From an uncultured Acidobacteriia bacterium (GTDB taxonomy: Bacteria > Acidobacteriota > Terriglobia > Bryobacterales > Bryobacteraceae), in contig CAIVPR010000179.1 of NCBI GenBank assembly GCA_903907865.1, forward strand, positions 28,985 to 92,984: 64,000 nt of DNA, read 5' to 3'. The translations under genes and the position numbers were made by a program. The notes beneath the pieces were generated by a model, which worked only from the letters and a program-made list of their open reading frames with translations, ran no database searches and had not been told where the DNA came from. Each line of letters starts with the position of its first letter. The first letter of the stretch is position 1. Below are positions 62,487-64,000 of the stretch, piece after piece.

Positions 62487-62876
62487 TGGCCAAAGTCGGA
62501 ACGGTCTCGCGCGAAACCATGCCCGCCTGCTCGTCCTTGGTCCCGATGGGTGGCGGGCAACTGAGCGGCTTGGAAACCGGGACAAGTCCCGTTGTACAGG
62601 ATCTGATCGTCTATGGTGTCCAAGGGGGGCTGAGGCCGACGGCGGAGGTGGGAGCAACCACGCTGCTTGGAAAGGCCGCCCCATTGAGCAGAGGAGCCGA
62701 AAGCGAATACGCGCCTCCAAGGCGCGTGGCCGTGTTGGCCAGTGGCCACGATTTGCAGGCGAGGGACCACTTGGATAAATCCGGCAAAGGTCTGCGATTG
62801 AAAACCCGGCTGGTTGCCAACCTGCCCCACACAAACGGTGCCGGTACCCGAAGCAGTGTTGGAAGAAGCCGTTGAC
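62487..62876. other. 390-nt non-coding region with hairpin repeats
   Basis: Between vapC and the reverse transcriptase remnant. Contains ACGCGCCTCCAAGGCGCGT (62709-62727), a GTGGCC/GGCCAC stem (62726-62748) and GGCTGGTTGCCAACCTGCC followed by CCACACA (62808-62832), the last matching the single hairpin at 26899. I searched this stretch for an A-rich repeat that could be a DGR template and saw none. Confidence 0.6.
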
Positions 62877-63924
62877 TCAGAACGCAATCGCGCGAAAGAC
62901 GTTTCTCCGAAGCTCCCAAGTGTCCCCGTGCATGGCGTGCCCGATCCACGCGAGGACCGACTGCCGGACCGTCTCCCATTCCACCGCGCGCGCGCGCCGC
63001 ATCGCGGCAAGGTACTGGAGCCTCCGCCGTGCGCGCACCACGTTCGACCGGACCAGCCGAGTCCGGTCCGGGAACACCCGCCAGCCGAGGAACGTCACCC
63101 CGTCCGCCACGCGTTGCACCGCAGTCTTCCCCGGGTGCGGAGTCAGGCGGAACGGGATCAGGAAGTTCTCGATCCGTTCGCGGGCGGCGTGCAGCTTGTG
63201 CTTGTCGTCGTCGAGGAGGAGCAGGTCATCCACGTACCGGGCTTGGCAGGAAGGCCGAAGTTCCCTGGCCACGAAGTGGTCCAGCGGGTTCAGGTAAACG
63301 TTGGCGAAGAACTGCGAGGTCTGGTTGCCCAGCGGCAGTCCACGCCTGCGCTCATGGGGCGTGAACAGGGTCGCCGGGGAAGTACCAGTTGACGGTTTCC
63401 TGAGGATTGGAACTATGGATGATGGTCTTGGCGAGTTCCATGCTGGGGCGGCATTTCACCACCCGCTCCAGTTGGGCGACCAACACCTCGTGGTCAATCG
63501 ACGGGAAGTACTTCCGAATGTCCAACTTGAGCGCGTACCGATAGCGCGCGGCTGCGCTTCGCACATGCCGGAGCGCCGCATGGGTTCCCAGGCCTTTGCG
63601 GCAGGCAAACGAGGCAGGGTGGAAGCGCCTCTCAAAGACGGGCTCCAGGACACCCGTCAACGCGTGGTGGACGACCCGGTCGCGGAACGGTGCGGCCGAT
63701 ATCTGCCGGGGCTTGGGCTCGTGGATGCGGAAGACGTGGTAGGGGCCTGGGAGGTATTCGCCCGCGATCAACTCCAGCCGCAGCCGGGCGAGCTGGGTTT
63801 CGGTGTCGCACAGGAACGCCGCGACGTCGGGCCGAAACCGCTTTCCGGCAGCTGCCAGCTTGAGCGACCGGACCATGTTCTCCCAGCCGGTCAGTTCCTC
63901 CCATAGGTTGCCGACGCGTTTCAT
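62877..63924 (-). pseudogene. DGR-type reverse transcriptase interrupted by a frameshift
   Basis: Two minus-strand frames together make one RT of about 349 codons. Frame one (63924-63352): LTGWENMVRSLKLAAAGKRFRPDV, HEPKPRQISAAPFRDRVVHHAL, FERRFHPASFACRKGLGTHAAL and motif A LKLDIRKYFPSIDHEVL. After FPGD at the CCC of 63368-63370 the frame shifts, and frame two continues FTPHERRRGLPLGNQTSQFFANVYLNPLDHFV, then RYVDDLLLLDDDK and GVTFLGWRVFPDRTRLVRSNVVRARRRL. LGNQTSQ in motif B and the whole layout are those of diversity-generating retroelement RTs. Either decay, a programmed shift or a sequencing error; TR, target gene and Avd would be upstream, outside the window. Confidence 0.85.
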
Positions 63925-64000
63925 CTTAGGGCTTTTCCCAATTACTGTACACCGAGCCGGAAAGCGAGCCAGCTAGTTTGGCCGAGCCGCGCGCGCAAGC

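Noticed and set aside
62270-63010. 246-residue minus-strand ORF
   Set aside because: Lies antisense to vapC and across hairpin repeats; no family similarity.
62487-64000. DGR template or variable repeat inside the window
   Set aside because: I looked around the reverse transcriptase for near-duplicate, adenine-rich blocks and found none; only 76 nt upstream of the RT are available.
1-64000. CRISPR array, insertion sequence, prophage or rRNA operon
   Set aside because: No regularly spaced direct repeats, transposase, integrase, phage structural gene or rRNA sequence was recognised anywhere.

Overview
The window reads as a chromosomal segment of a GC-rich soil-type bacterium, most likely an acidobacterium of the Solibacter/Bryobacter/Paludibaculum kind. 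This assignment is inferred from gene content: an 'acidobacterial duplicated orphan permease' (ADOP) next to a BlaI/M56 regulator pair, many secreted hydrolases with Tat or Sec signals, a DUF1501 protein, a GMC/gluconate-dehydrogenase-subunit-3 pair, and a fragment of the 'STGPRTPEGK' family. No ribosomal RNA or other decisive phylogenetic marker is present.

Layout. 0-4 kb: a small lipoprotein, the B12-dependent ribonucleotide reductase nrdJ with a clear terminator, and a tRNA-Arg(ACG). 4.2-5.2 kb: a minus-strand three-gene cassette with a HEPN-like protein (probable toxin-antitoxin type unit). 5.3-7.8 kb: a secreted adenosine deaminase overlapping a NUP-family purine nucleoside protein. 7.8-14.9 kb: minus-strand genes for DUF1501, an unknown partner, a PDZ-M28 peptidase, a DsbA-like thioredoxin, an altronate dehydratase and a HIT-like secreted protein. 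15-26.7 kb: exported hydrolases (beta-lactamase fold, amidohydrolase, YVTN propeller, alpha/beta hydrolase, sulfatase-TPR), an MFS transporter, pirin, a GT39-like membrane protein and rsgA. 27.5-38.7 kb: the GMC oxidoreductase pair, a coiled-coil membrane protein, GT4, an AAC(3)-fold acetyltransferase, an alpha-toroid protein, a mercuric-reductase-like flavoprotein, DUF4126 and an M20 hydrolase.

38.8-41.0 kb holds the most interesting unit: a HEPN toxin (RX4HXY), a minimal nucleotidyltransferase antitoxin and a reverse transcriptase of the defence (UG/Abi/DRT-like) type, joined by overlapping stop/start codons into one operon. 41-45 kb: an AttH-like secreted protein head-to-head with metX-metW, then small proteins and a cold-shock gene. 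45.3-50.4 kb: blaI, an M56 protease-TonB fusion, a free TonB domain and an ADOP permease under a visible palindromic operator. 50.4-60.6 kb: mmsA, a creatininase-like protein, a Gfo/Idh/MocA oxidoreductase, a CpxAR-like two-component system divergent from a di-heme oxidoreductase, a BNR-repeat protein and a TIM-barrel isomerase.

60.6-64 kb: a run-on remnant of the STGPRTPEGK family, a Phd/VapC pair, hairpin repeats and, at the right edge, a diversity-generating-retroelement (DGR) type reverse transcriptase split by a frameshift. Its template repeat and target gene, if they exist, would lie beyond the window. Small dispersed palindromes of two kinds recur across the window, and many genes show a TANNNT box only 6-11 nt before the start codon, suggesting short-leader or leaderless mRNAs.
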